Assembly: GCA_934525845.1 (NCBI GenBank)
Contig: CAKSZS010000011.1
Coordinates: 1-57,536 of the forward strand
Length of the DNA: 57,536 bases
Source: an uncultured Faecalibacterium sp.
GTDB taxonomy: Bacteria; Bacillota; Clostridia; Oscillospirales; Ruminococcaceae
Reading direction: 5' to 3'
Part shown: positions 16,387 through 23,866 of the stretch, one piece after another
How the letters are laid out: each line of letters opens with the position of its first letter
Position numbering within the stretch: the first letter of the stretch is position 1
Notes under the pieces: model-generated
Told to the model about the DNA's origin: nothing
Databases searched by the model: none
The model's input: the letters and a program-made list of their open reading frames with translations, nothing else
Position numbers and translations under genes: made by a program

Positions 16387-17103
16387 TCACAGGAACACGT
16401 CCAGCACCTTTTCGCGCCAGAACTCCACCAGCACCCGCACCGCGGCGATGACGATGAACAGCGCCTGCGCCGAGATGCGCAGGGACACCCGGTCCTCCAC
16501 CGTGGGCTGCTCGCTGCCGAAGTCCGGCAGGATGCGCAGTTCGTCGAACTGCAAATAGAGGAACCGATCCAGGAAGCCCAGTGCCGGATACAGCCCGGCC
16601 TGCAGTTTTCCGTAGCTGCGGGCGGCATCGGCGGGGTCGCTGCCCCGCACGCCCAGACACACCCGGATGTGGGTGATGCGCAGAGCGCCGAACACCGCCT
16701 TCATCAGTGCACCTGCCCCCCGCAGGATGGTGCAGAGGATGTGCAGGGTCAGCTTTGCTTTTTTGCGCGGCGCAGCCGGCTTCTTTTCCTTTGGCGGCTG
16801 CTTGGGCTTCTGCGCGGCCTTTTTCCGTTTGCGCTCGGCCCGCCGAGCCTTCCACTTTGCCCAGAAGTCTTTCGGCTCCCCGGCCGTCTCCGGCGGTTCG
16901 GGCTTCGGGTACCGGAACACCGGGAAGGTCAGGCCCAGCGCGCCGGCTTTTACCGTCAGCACGTCCTTTTCCCAGGAGATGTCCGCACAGAACGGGATCA
17001 GCAGCAACAGCAGCGCCAGGACCAGCACCACCAGCAACAGGATGCCGAGCAGCTTCAGCAGGAACAGGAGCACCGCGCCCAGTGCGGCAAAGAATGCACC
17101 CAT
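16387..17103 (-). CDS. DUF2953 protein (YtfI-like)
   Basis: A 238-residue protein of unknown function. A long hydrophobic segment (about 5-38) anchors it in the membrane; a Lys/Arg/Pro-rich stretch (about 80-118) separates two parts of the DUF2953 domain, with a second hydrophobic helix near 210-230. It starts three bases after scpB stops and precedes gerW, matching the scpAB-ytfI-ytfJ cluster known in Firmicutes. A short GC hairpin (16322-16342) lies in the 104-base gap to gerW. Confidence 0.82.
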   Translation of the reverse strand: MGAFFAALGAVLLFLLKLLGILLLVVLVLALLLLLIPFCADISWEKDVLTVKAGALGLTFPVFRYPKPEPPETAGEPKDFWAKWKARRAERKRKKAAQKPKQPPKEKKPAAPRKKAKLTLHILCTILRGAGALMKAVFGALRITHIRVCLGVRGSDPADAARSYGKLQAGLYPALGFLDRFLYLQFDELRILPDFGSEQPTVEDRVSLRISAQALFIVIAAVRVLVEFWREKVLDVFL

Positions 17104-17106
17104 GGC

Positions 17107-17640
17107 TCAGCCCTCCCCTTCTGCGGCGGATGCCGCGTGCACCGGCGGCAGGTCCGCCAGGCTGGACAGGCCGAACACCCGGAGAAAGGCGTCCGTCGTG
17201 CGGAAGCTCACCGGACGGCCCGGCAGGTCCAGACGCCCGGCTTCCTCGATGAGGCCCTTTTCCAGCAGGCCGGACACGCTGGACGAAGAGTCCACGCCGC
17301 GCACCTGCTCGATGAACGCGCGGGACACCGGCTGATTGTAGGCGATGACGGTCAGGGTCTCCAGCGCGGCCTGCCCCAGCGGCACCGAACGGCGGCTGTC
17401 CAGCAGGCGGCGCACACACCCCGCCCACTGGGTCTTGGCGGCCAGCTGCCAGCGGGTGTTCAGATGCAGCAGGCACAGGCCGCTGTCCTCCCGGGCATAG
17501 CGCTCCCGCAGTTCTTCCAGCGCGGTCTCCACACTGGCCTGCGGCAGCTGCACCGCCTGGGCCAGCTTGTCGGCGGCAACGGGGTCGCCGCTGGCAAACA
17601 GCATGGCCTCCACGGCGGCACGGATCTGTTTCTGGTTCAT
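17107..17640 (-). CDS. scpB: Segregation and condensation protein B
   Basis: ScpB is the winged-helix (kite) subunit that, with ScpA, bridges the Smc dimer in chromosome condensation and segregation. The 177-residue product has the usual length, with MLFASGDPVAADKLAQ near the start, TLTVIAYNQPVSRAFIEQVRGVDSS in the middle (quoted in part as TVIAYNQPVSRAFIE) and FRTTDAFLRVFGL near the end. Its ATG overlaps the scpA stop in ATGA, so the two are translationally coupled. Confidence 0.96.
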   Translation of the reverse strand: MNQKQIRAAVEAMLFASGDPVAADKLAQAVQLPQASVETALEELRERYAREDSGLCLLHLNTRWQLAAKTQWAGCVRRLLDSRRSVPLGQAALETLTVIAYNQPVSRAFIEQVRGVDSSSSVSGLLEKGLIEEAGRLDLPGRPVSFRTTDAFLRVFGLSSLADLPPVHAASAAEGEG

Positions 17641-18356
17641 GGTTCCTCCTTCCGGCGGGCGGTGCGGTGCATGGTCATGCCGCCCTGTTCGTCCAGCGTC
17701 ACCCGCCCGCCGCGGATCAGCTCCAGCAGGGCCAGAAAGGTGGCGACGTTGGTGCTGCGGCTCTGGCGGCGAGAAAACAGCTGGCTCATGCGGGCGGCGG
17801 TGCCGCTCATCAGCTGCCGCAGGATGTGCACCACCCGGCTGGTCACCGACACCACCGGCGCAGTGACCAGCGGCTCAAACTGCTGCTGGGTGGGTTCCCG
17901 GCGCAGTTTCGTGCGGCCGCTGAGGGCGTTCCAGGTATCGGCCAGCACCTGCGGCGCGTGGTGCAGATCGTAGGGGTGCTCCCACTCCACCGCCATGGGC
18001 GGGCGCACGAAGGCCGGGTCCTGCGCCGCCTTTTCCCGCAGAAGCGCGGCCAGGCGGCGGCACTGGTCGTATTCGATCAGCTGGCCGGTGAATTCCTGCT
18101 TCATCCGCTCGCCCGCTTCACTGCGGGGCAGCAGCAGATAGCTTTTCATCTCCACCAGATGCGCCGCCATCTCGATGAAGGCACTTGCCCGCTCCGGGTC
18201 GGCCTGCTCGTCCTGCTCCACCGTGCGGGTGTACTGGTCGATCAGCTCCAGGATGGGGATGTTGTGCAGATCCATCTTATGTTTGGCCACAAGCGCCAGC
18301 AATAATTCCAGCGGCCCATCAAAATCTTCCAGATGGAAGGTCAATTCTTCCGCCAC
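17637..18356 (-). CDS. scpA: Segregation and condensation protein A
   Basis: ScpA is the kleisin that links the two heads of Smc. The 239-residue product begins LTFHLEDFDGPLELLLAL (the Smc-neck binding helix), contains YLLLPRSE, and ends in a winged-helix domain (FLALLELIRGGRV). The start is GTG at 18354-18356, four bases after the stop of the M50 protease gene, and the stop overlaps scpB. Together with the upstream and downstream genes it forms a five-gene minus-strand operon. Confidence 0.96.
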   Translation of the reverse strand: MAEELTFHLEDFDGPLELLLALVAKHKMDLHNIPILELIDQYTRTVEQDEQADPERASAFIEMAAHLVEMKSYLLLPRSEAGERMKQEFTGQLIEYDQCRRLAALLREKAAQDPAFVRPPMAVEWEHPYDLHHAPQVLADTWNALSGRTKLRREPTQQQFEPLVTAPVVSVTSRVVHILRQLMSGTAARMSQLFSRRQSRSTNVATFLALLELIRGGRVTLDEQGGMTMHRTARRKEEP

Positions 18357-18359
18357 GGC

Positions 18360-19031
18360 TCACACCACCGTTCCCAGGCCGGCGTAATAAATGGAATAGG
18401 CGATCTTGTCAATGTAGCCGGTGCCGGCACTCAGCAGGCCCCACACGACGTTGTTCAGGTAGTACAGCGGGGTATCCAGCAGGCCCATCCACACCGCCGC
18501 CAGCAGGGCGACCATAATATAGCGCTCGTACTTCATCAGGCCGAAGTAGATGCGCTGGGGCAGCACCACCAGCAGAATGCGGCTGCCGTCCAGCGGCGGC
18601 ACCGGGATGAAGTTGAACACGGCCAGGCTCACGTTCATCAGCACCAGATACTGCAAAAAGGATGCGATGTAAATGGTGGCCTGATTCACCGGCGCCCAGT
18701 AGTACATCAGTTTCCACACCACCATGGCCAGATAGGCCAGCACAAGGTTTGCCGCCGGGCCGGCCAGCGCGGTGAGGGCCATGCCCCACTTGGGGTTTTT
18801 GAAGTTGCGGGGGTTCGTGTTGACGGGCTTGGCCCAGCCCACCCCGGCGAACACCATGCACAGCGTGCCCAGCAGGTCAAAATGGGCGAAGGGGTTCAGG
18901 GACAGACGCCCCTCCCGCTTGGCAGTGGGGTCGCCCAGCAGCCAGGCGGCCAGCGCATGGCCGGCTTCGTGGAAGGGGATGGCCACCAGTGCCACCAGCG
19001 CGCGGATGAGATAATAGGTTGCCCGTGTCAT
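18360..19031 (-). CDS. M50 site-2-type membrane metalloprotease (SpoIVFB-like)
   Basis: An intramembrane zinc metalloprotease of 223 residues with about six hydrophobic segments. The zinc motif HEAGH is at 21-25 and the third ligand, Asp148, is in PVPPLDG; both are intact. It is the compact type without a PDZ domain, similar to the YwhC-like M50 proteins often found beside scpA. SpoIVFB, which processes pro-sigma-K, is a relative but no SpoIVFA partner is visible here. The ATG at 19029-19031 follows CAGGAGA; 42 upstream codons are rejected because a good promoter lies within them. Confidence 0.9.
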   Translation of the reverse strand: MTRATYYLIRALVALVAIPFHEAGHALAAWLLGDPTAKREGRLSLNPFAHFDLLGTLCMVFAGVGWAKPVNTNPRNFKNPKWGMALTALAGPAANLVLAYLAMVVWKLMYYWAPVNQATIYIASFLQYLVLMNVSLAVFNFIPVPPLDGSRILLVVLPQRIYFGLMKYERYIMVALLAAVWMGLLDTPLYYLNNVVWGLLSAGTGYIDKIAYSIYYAGLGTVV

Positions 19032-19062
19032 AAGCTTCTCCTGCGATGAATGTTTTTCTCTT

Positions 19063-19091
19063 ATCATACTATCTTTTTGCGGCAAGGGCAA
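19063..19091 (-). promoter_or_regulatory. Promoter of the M50-scpAB-DUF2953 operon
   Basis: Minus strand TTGCCC (19086-19091), 17-bp spacer, TATGAT (19063-19068). Confidence 0.72.
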
Positions 19092-19141
19092 GTATTCCGG
19101 CGAAAGAAGGAAAAAAGGTGCAGAAAATTTTGAAAAAGCCC

Positions 19142-19170
19142 TTGCATTTTTCTGCAATCTCTGGTAGAAT
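19142..19170 (+). promoter_or_regulatory. Promoter of rpmB
   Basis: TTGCAT (19142-19147), 17-bp spacer, TAGAAT (19165-19170), 52 bases upstream of the ATG. Confidence 0.75.
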
Positions 19171-19222
19171 AGTCAAGCTGATTATTTTGATTCCCTACTT
19201 CACTTCAGGAGGTGCAAGTACC

Positions 19223-19411
19223 ATGGCTAAATGTGAATGCTGCGGCAAGGGCGTTACCTTTGGTATTAAGGTTTCTCACTCCCATCGCCGTTCCAACCGT
19301 ACCTGGAAGCCGAATGTCCGTCGTGTCAAGGCGGTCGTGGATGGCTCTCCCAAGTATGTCTACGCATGCTCCCGCTGCCTGCGCGCTGGCAAAGTCACCC
19401 GCGCTGTCTGA
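19223..19411 (+). CDS. rpmB: 50S ribosomal protein L28
   Basis: The 62-residue large-subunit protein L28. It carries CxxC pairs at CECCGKG near the N-terminus and YACSRCLRAGKV near the C-terminus, the zinc-binding (C+) form, together with HRRSNRTWKPNVRRV. AGGAGG lies 10 bases upstream of the ATG. It has its own promoter and terminator. Confidence 0.97.
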   Translation: MAKCECCGKGVTFGIKVSHSHRRSNRTWKPNVRRVKAVVDGSPKYVYACSRCLRAGKVTRAV

Positions 19412-19424
19412 TTTGGTGTGTGTG

Positions 19425-19457
19425 GCCGGTCACTTTGTCGAGTGGCCGGCTTTTTTT
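19425..19457 (+). terminator. rpmB terminator
   Basis: GCCGGTCACT (19425-19434) pairs with AGTGGCCGGC (19441-19450), one G-U pair, followed by T7. Confidence 0.9.
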
Positions 19458-19480
19458 GTTGCCGTAAGGAGATGAAACAC

Positions 19481-19657
19481 ATGGCTCTTCCCGCCGATCC
19501 CATCATGCTGCTGAGCGTGGTGAACCTGAAACTTCGGGACTTTTACAAAAACCTCGATGCACTGTGCGAAGATCTGGACGCCGACAAGGCCGATCTGTGC
19601 GCAAAGCTGAAGGCTGCGGGCTACGAATACGACCCCCAGCGCAACCAGTTTATCTGA
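19481..19657 (+). CDS. DUF4250 small protein
   Basis: A 58-residue cytoplasmic protein of unknown function resembling the DUF4250 family (MLLSVVNLKLRDFY near the start, GYEYDPQRNQFI at the end). ATG 19481 follows AAGGAG; in-frame codons upstream overlap the rpmB terminator and are rejected. It sits between rpmB and an esterase-like gene and may be transcribed by read-through. Confidence 0.85.
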   Translation: MALPADPIMLLSVVNLKLRDFYKNLDALCEDLDADKADLCAKLKAAGYEYDPQRNQFI

Positions 19658-19734
19658 AGCGATCCCTTCCCCGCCCCGGGCACTGCGACAGGGCACGGCG
19701 CGGAATTTCAAATTCAAAGGAGTGCTGATTGATT

Positions 19735-20493
19735 ATGATGCAGGGTACCTATTATAAGGAATGGAGCAGCGTGCTCAAACGCGACATGGAGTTCAAGGTG
19801 TACGGCACCGCCGGTGTGCCGGTGCTGGCGCTGCCGGCACGCGGCGGCCGCTTCTACGATTGGGAGAACAACGGAATGCCCGATGCCATCGCCCAGCTGC
19901 TGAATGAGGGCAAGGTTCAGCTGTTCTGCGCGGACAGCATCGACGGCGAAGCCGTTCTGAACGGAGACGCCGCCCTGCGGGACCGTGCCGCCGCCCAGGA
20001 AAAGTATTTCGTCTACCTGACCGCCGAGCTGGCTCCCCGCATCCTGGCCCTGAACGGTGCCGAGAAGGGCACCGGGATCTGGTGCGCCGGTGTGGACCTG
20101 GGCGCGTATCAGGCCGTGAACTGCCGCCTGCGCCGCCCGAACCAGTTTGCCGGTGCCGTGGGCATGGGCGGCATCTACGATCTGAGCCGCTTCTGGGGCA
20201 GCGAGACCGATGATCTGGCGCTGCGCAGCAGCCTCCTGCTCTACCTGCAGGAGAACGGCATCGCCAACAAGCTGGCACTGGCCAAGGCCGAGGAGAACTG
20301 CCTGATCCTCTGCGCCGGTCAGGGTGCCTATGAGGACGATGCCCGGGCGGACACCCAGGCACTGGCCGACCTGCTGAAGGCGCAGGGCCTGCCCGCCCAT
20401 CTGGAAGTCTGGGGCAGCGATGTCTCCCACGACTGGTACTGGTGGGGCAAGATGTGGAATCTGTTCGCCCCCCGGATGCTGGAAGTAAAGTAA
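19735..20493 (+). CDS. Alpha/beta-hydrolase (esterase-like) with altered nucleophile elbow
   Basis: A 252-residue cytoplasmic protein resembling clostridial putative esterases of the D-like family. The nucleophile elbow, normally GxSxG, reads G119-V-D121-L-G123, so Asp replaces Ser; the late His of SHDWYWWG remains. It could be a non-catalytic binding protein or use Asp as nucleophile. ATG 19735 (12 bases after AAAGGAG) is taken as the start, but an in-frame TTG at 19729 has better spacing. The pairing with DUF4250 has no evident meaning. Confidence 0.7.
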   Translation: MMQGTYYKEWSSVLKRDMEFKVYGTAGVPVLALPARGGRFYDWENNGMPDAIAQLLNEGKVQLFCADSIDGEAVLNGDAALRDRAAAQEKYFVYLTAELAPRILALNGAEKGTGIWCAGVDLGAYQAVNCRLRRPNQFAGAVGMGGIYDLSRFWGSETDDLALRSSLLLYLQENGIANKLALAKAEENCLILCAGQGAYEDDARADTQALADLLKAQGLPAHLEVWGSDVSHDWYWWGKMWNLFAPRMLEVK

Positions 20494-20506
20494 GTTTCAC
20501 CTATGC

Positions 20507-20543
20507 AAAGAGGAAGCGTCCGAGCGGAAGCTTCCTCTTTTTT
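20507..20543 (+). terminator. Terminator of the esterase-like gene
   Basis: AAAGAGGAAGC (20507-20517) pairs with GCTTCCTCTTT (20530-20540) and is followed by T residues. Confidence 0.88.
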
Positions 20544-20568
20544 GTTATCTGCTTTAGAGGAACGGCCT

Positions 20569-20648
20569 CGCCCTCTCCGTCACGGCTTACGCCGTGCCAG
20601 CTCTCCCCTCGGGGGAGCTGGTGAGCGTAAGCGAACCTGAGAGGGTTC
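20569..20648. repeat. Palindromic repeat family B, copy 1
   Basis: Bounded by GCCCTCTCC and GAGAGGGTTC, with inner stems CACGGCTTACGCCGTG and GCTCTCCCCTCGGGGGAGC. Related copies lie at 42459, 49868, 52784 and 54100. Confidence 0.8.
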
Positions 20649-20703
20649 TTTTGGCGTTCTTGCATACCCCCATCCCCTATTTGTGAAAATTTCGAATCCC
20701 TAC

Positions 20704-20732
20704 TTGATTTGTCGGGAATGATGTGCTATACT
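20704..20732 (+). promoter_or_regulatory. Promoter of the copper operon
   Basis: TTGATT (20704-20709), exactly 17 bp, TATACT (20727-20732). Confidence 0.85.
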
Positions 20733-20748
20733 CTTGCTGGAAACAAAG

Positions 20749-20766
20749 CATACCCCCCAGGGGTGT
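20749..20766 (+). promoter_or_regulatory. CsoR-type operator
   Basis: The palindromic G-tract ATACCCCCCAGGGGTGT lies directly after the expected transcript start. It fits the known CsoR operator pattern (TACCCC...GGGGTA), so CsoR would block early elongation until Cu(I) binds. Confidence 0.8.
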
Positions 20767-20783
20767 TTGAAAGGAGTTTGCGT

Positions 20784-21179
20784 ATGGAACCCACTGAAAA
20801 GCCCGCCTGCTGTTGCTGCGGCACTGCCGCACAGCCCGAGGAAGCTGTTTCCCCTGCCGTTCCTGTTGAGGAACCGGCGGAGGAACCTTCCGGGTGCTGC
20901 TGCCGCCACAAGGACCGCACGCCCGCCGAGCACAAAGCACTGCTGAACCGCCTGAGCCGCATCGAAGGCCAGGTGCGCGGCATCCGCGGGATGCTGGAAA
21001 AGGACGCCTACTGCGTGGACATTCTGGTGCAGGTGGCGGCGGCCAACTCAGCGCTGAACAGCTTTTCCAAAGAGCTGCTGGCCCAGCACATCGGCACCTG
21101 CGTGGCCGAGGATCTGCGTTCCGGCAGCAATGAAAAGCTGGATGAGCTGATCAAGCTTCTGCCCAAACTCATGAAATGA
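20784..21179 (+). CDS. csoR: CsoR-family copper-sensing repressor
   Basis: A four-helix DNA-binding repressor that releases its operator on binding Cu(I). The core (about 45-130) has LLNRLSRIEGQVRGIRGML and the copper ligands Cys77 (YCVDIL), His102 and Cys106 (QHIGTC), the canonical C-H-C set. Unusually, about 45 residues precede the core and contain two cysteine clusters (CCCC at 9-12; CCC at 38-40, then RHK) in a Glu/Pro-rich linker. ATG 20784 is preceded by AAAGGAG at ideal distance. It is the first gene of the copper operon, 39 bases ahead of copA, with its own operator upstream. Confidence 0.92.
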   Translation: MEPTEKPACCCCGTAAQPEEAVSPAVPVEEPAEEPSGCCCRHKDRTPAEHKALLNRLSRIEGQVRGIRGMLEKDAYCVDILVQVAAANSALNSFSKELLAQHIGTCVAEDLRSGSNEKLDELIKLLPKLMK

Positions 21180-21218
21180 CCTCGCGTGGGCATTCTAGTT
21201 TTCAGAGGAGTGTGAACA

Positions 21219-23789
21219 ATGGAACAATTCAATGTGACCGGCATGAGCTGTGCGGCCTGCTCTGCCCGGGTGGAAAAGGCCGTGCGCAAAGTGCCGGGCG
21301 TGACCAGCTGCTCGGTGAGCCTGCTGACCAACTCCATGGGCGTGGAGGGCACCGCCTCGGCGTCCGCCATCATTCAGGCCGTGCAGGAAGCCGGCTACGG
21401 GGCCAGCCCCAAGTCCGCTGGGACTGCCGCCGCCAGCAGCACCAGCGCCGACCTGGACGCCCTGGCCGACCACGAGACCCCCAAGCTGAAGCGGCGTCTC
21501 ATTGCATCGGTGGGCTTTTTGCTGGTGCTGATGTATTTCTCCATGGGCCACATGATGTGGGGCTGGCCGCTGCCGCACTGGTTTGACGGCAACCACGTCG
21601 CCATGGGTCTGGTGCAGCTGCTGCTGGCCGGCATCGTGATGGTCATCAACCAGAAGTTCTTCATCAACGGCTTCAAGGGACTGCTCCACGGCGCGCCCAA
21701 CATGGACACCCTGGTGGCCATGGGTTCCATGGCAAGCTTCGTGTGGAGCACCTACGCCCTGTTCGCCATGACCCGCGCCCAGGTGGACGGCAACGACGAG
21801 ATGGTCATGCACTATATGATGGAGTTCTACTTCGAGTCTGCCGCCATGATCCTGACCCTCATCACGGTGGGCAAGATGCTGGAAGCCCGTTCCAAGGGCA
21901 AGACCACCGATGCCCTCAAGAGCCTGATGAAGCTGGCCCCCAAGACCGCCACCCTGCTGCGGGACGGTGCCGAGGTGACTGTACCCATCGAGCAGGTGCA
22001 GAAGGGCGACGTTTTCGTGGTGCGTCCCGGTGAGAACATCCCGGTGGACGGCATCGTGCTGGAAGGTTCCAGCGCCGTGAACGAGAGCGCCCTGACCGGC
22101 GAGAGCATCCCCGTGGACAAGGCCGAGGGCGACAAGGTCTCCGCCGCCACCACGAACCAGTCCGGCTTCCTGCGGTGTCAGGCTACCCGCGTGGGCGAGG
22201 ACACCACGCTGTCCCAGATCATCCGGATGGTCAGCGATGCCGCCGCCACCAAGGCCCCCATCGCCAAGATTGCCGACACCGTGTCCGGCTTCTTTGTCCC
22301 GGTGGTCATCACCATTGCGGTGGTCACCACCATCGTCTGGCTGCTGCTGGGCCGGGAGCTGGGCTATGCATTGGCCCGCGGCATCTCGGTGCTGGTCATC
22401 AGCTGCCCCTGCGCGCTGGGTCTGGCGACCCCCGTGGCCATCATGGTGGGCAATGGCATGGGTGCCAAAAACGGCATCCTGTTCAAGACCGCCGCTTCGC
22501 TGGAAGCCGCAGGCCGCACCCAGATCGTGGCGCTGGATAAGACCGGCACCATCACCAAGGGCGAACCCACCGTCACCGACCTGCTGCCCGCCGAGGGCGT
22601 GACCGAGGCCGAACTGCTGACCCTGGCCGCCGCGCTGGAGCGCAAGAGCGAACACCCGCTGGCCAAGGCGGTGCGGGCTTACGTCGACACGCAGGATCTG
22701 GACGTCCCGGAGGTCACCGACTTTGCCGCTCTGCCGGGCAACGGCCTGAGCGCCAAGCTGGGCGGACAGAGCATCTTTGCCGGCAATGCATCCTTCATCC
22801 AGACCAAGCTTTCCGTGCCGGACGCCCTGCGCGCGGAAGCCGAAAAACTCTCTGCCCAGGGCAAGACCCCGCTGTTCTTCGGCGGGGCGGGCCGTCTGCT
22901 GGGCGTCATCGCTGTGGCGGACACCATCAAGGAGGACAGCCCGCAGGCCATCCGGGAGCTGCAGGAGATGGGCATCCAGGTGGTCATGCTGACCGGTGAC
23001 AACCAGCGCACCGCCGACGCCATCGGCAGGCAGGCCGGTGTGGACGCCGTCATCGCAGGCGTCCTGCCCAACGGCAAGGAAGCCGTCATCCGGCAGCTGC
23101 AAGCCTCCGGCAAGGTGGCCATGGTGGGCGACGGCATCAACGATGCCCCCGCCCTGACCCGCGCGGACACCGGCATCGCCATCGGTGCCGGCACCGATGT
23201 GGCCATCGACGCCGCCGACGTGGTGCTGATGAACTCCAGGCTGTCGGACGTGCCCGCCGCCATCCGCCTGAGCCGCGCCACCCTGCGCAACATCCACGAG
23301 AACCTGTTCTGGGCGCTCCTCTACAACACCATCGGCATCCCGCTGGCCGCCGGTGTGTTCATCCCCTTCGGCCTGACCCTGAACCCCATGTTCGGTGCCG
23401 CGGCCATGAGCCTGTCCAGCTTCTGCGTGGTCAGCAACGCCCTGCGCCTGAACCTGTTTGATCTGCACAGCACCAGGCACGACCACAAGACCAAAAATGC
23501 CGTAACGCTGCCCGCTGCCCTGACGCAGCCCGCCGCGGAGGAACATACAACTGCATCCGATGTCAAGGAGGATCCAACCATGAAGAAGACCCTGAACGTA
23601 GAAGGCATGATGTGCGGCCACTGTGAGGCCCGCGTGAAGAAGGCTCTGGAAGCCCTGCCCGAGGTGGCCGAGGCCGTGGTCAGCCACGAGGCCGGCACCG
23701 CCGTCGTGACCCTGAACGCCGACGTTGCCGACGACGTGCTGAAGAAGGCCGTCGAGGACCAGGATTACAAGGTGACCGGCATCCAGTAA
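21219..23789 (+). CDS. copA: Copper-exporting P1B-type ATPase fused at its C-terminus to a CopZ-like chaperone
   Basis: Exports Cu(I) across the membrane at the cost of ATP. The 856-residue protein has an N-terminal heavy-metal-associated domain (GMSCAACS, Cys11 and Cys14), eight predicted membrane segments with CPC at 396-398, the actuator TGES, phosphorylation Asp440 in DKTGTITKG, SEHP and GDGINDAPAL. After the last membrane helices a linker of about 35 residues leads to a second, complete metal-binding domain (GMMCGHCEA) covering the last 69 residues. This C-terminal part begins at a Met codon with an excellent ribosome site, so it is also annotated separately. GAGGAG precedes the copA ATG. 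It follows csoR. Confidence 0.95.
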   Translation: MEQFNVTGMSCAACSARVEKAVRKVPGVTSCSVSLLTNSMGVEGTASASAIIQAVQEAGYGASPKSAGTAAASSTSADLDALADHETPKLKRRLIASVGFLLVLMYFSMGHMMWGWPLPHWFDGNHVAMGLVQLLLAGIVMVINQKFFINGFKGLLHGAPNMDTLVAMGSMASFVWSTYALFAMTRAQVDGNDEMVMHYMMEFYFESAAMILTLITVGKMLEARSKGKTTDALKSLMKLAPKTATLLRDGAEVTVPIEQVQKGDVFVVRPGENIPVDGIVLEGSSAVNESALTGESIPVDKAEGDKVSAATTNQSGFLRCQATRVGEDTTLSQIIRMVSDAAATKAPIAKIADTVSGFFVPVVITIAVVTTIVWLLLGRELGYALARGISVLVISCPCALGLATPVAIMVGNGMGAKNGILFKTAASLEAAGRTQIVALDKTGTITKGEPTVTDLLPAEGVTEAELLTLAAALERKSEHPLAKAVRAYVDTQDLDVPEVTDFAALPGNGLSAKLGGQSIFAGNASFIQTKLSVPDALRAEAEKLSAQGKTPLFFGGAGRLLGVIAVADTIKEDSPQAIRELQEMGIQVVMLTGDNQRTADAIGRQAGVDAVIAGVLPNGKEAVIRQLQASGKVAMVGDGINDAPALTRADTGIAIGAGTDVAIDAADVVLMNSRLSDVPAAIRLSRATLRNIHENLFWALLYNTIGIPLAAGVFIPFGLTLNPMFGAAAMSLSSFCVVSNALRLNLFDLHSTRHDHKTKNAVTLPAALTQPAAEEHTTASDVKEDPTMKKTLNVEGMMCGHCEARVKKALEALPEVAEAVVSHEAGTAVVTLNADVADDVLKKAVEDQDYKVTGIQ
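23580..23789 (+). CDS. copZ: CopZ copper chaperone, internal in-frame translation product of copA
   Basis: The last 69 codons of copA encode a stand-alone-length CopZ (MKKTLNVEGMMCGHCEA at the start, typical 68-70 residues). AAGGAGGAT (23565-23573) ends eight bases from the ATG at 23580, as good as any gene start in this window. The simplest reading is that copA and copZ were separate neighbours and lost the stop between them, while the copZ start stayed active, giving both fused and free chaperone from one transcript. The use of the internal start is inference. Confidence 0.55.
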   Translation: MKKTLNVEGMMCGHCEARVKKALEALPEVAEAVVSHEAGTAVVTLNADVADDVLKKAVEDQDYKVTGIQ

Positions 23790-23810
23790 GCCCGGAAGCC
23801 CTTCCGCACC

Positions 23811-23864
23811 AAAAGAGACCCGCAGGCTGTGTTCCCCTTTGAGGGCACGGCCTGCGGGTCTTTT
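23811..23864 (+). terminator. Terminator of the copper operon
   Basis: GACCCGCAGGC (23817-23827) pairs with GCCTGCGGGTC (23850-23860), bounded by AAAAG and TTTT. It may also serve the converging AraC-type gene. Confidence 0.88.
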
Positions 23865-23866
23865 GG

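Noticed and set aside
23480..23600. Sequencing error or frameshift at the end of copA
   Set aside because: The two parts are in the same frame with no disruption; both domains are complete, so a true fusion is the simpler explanation.
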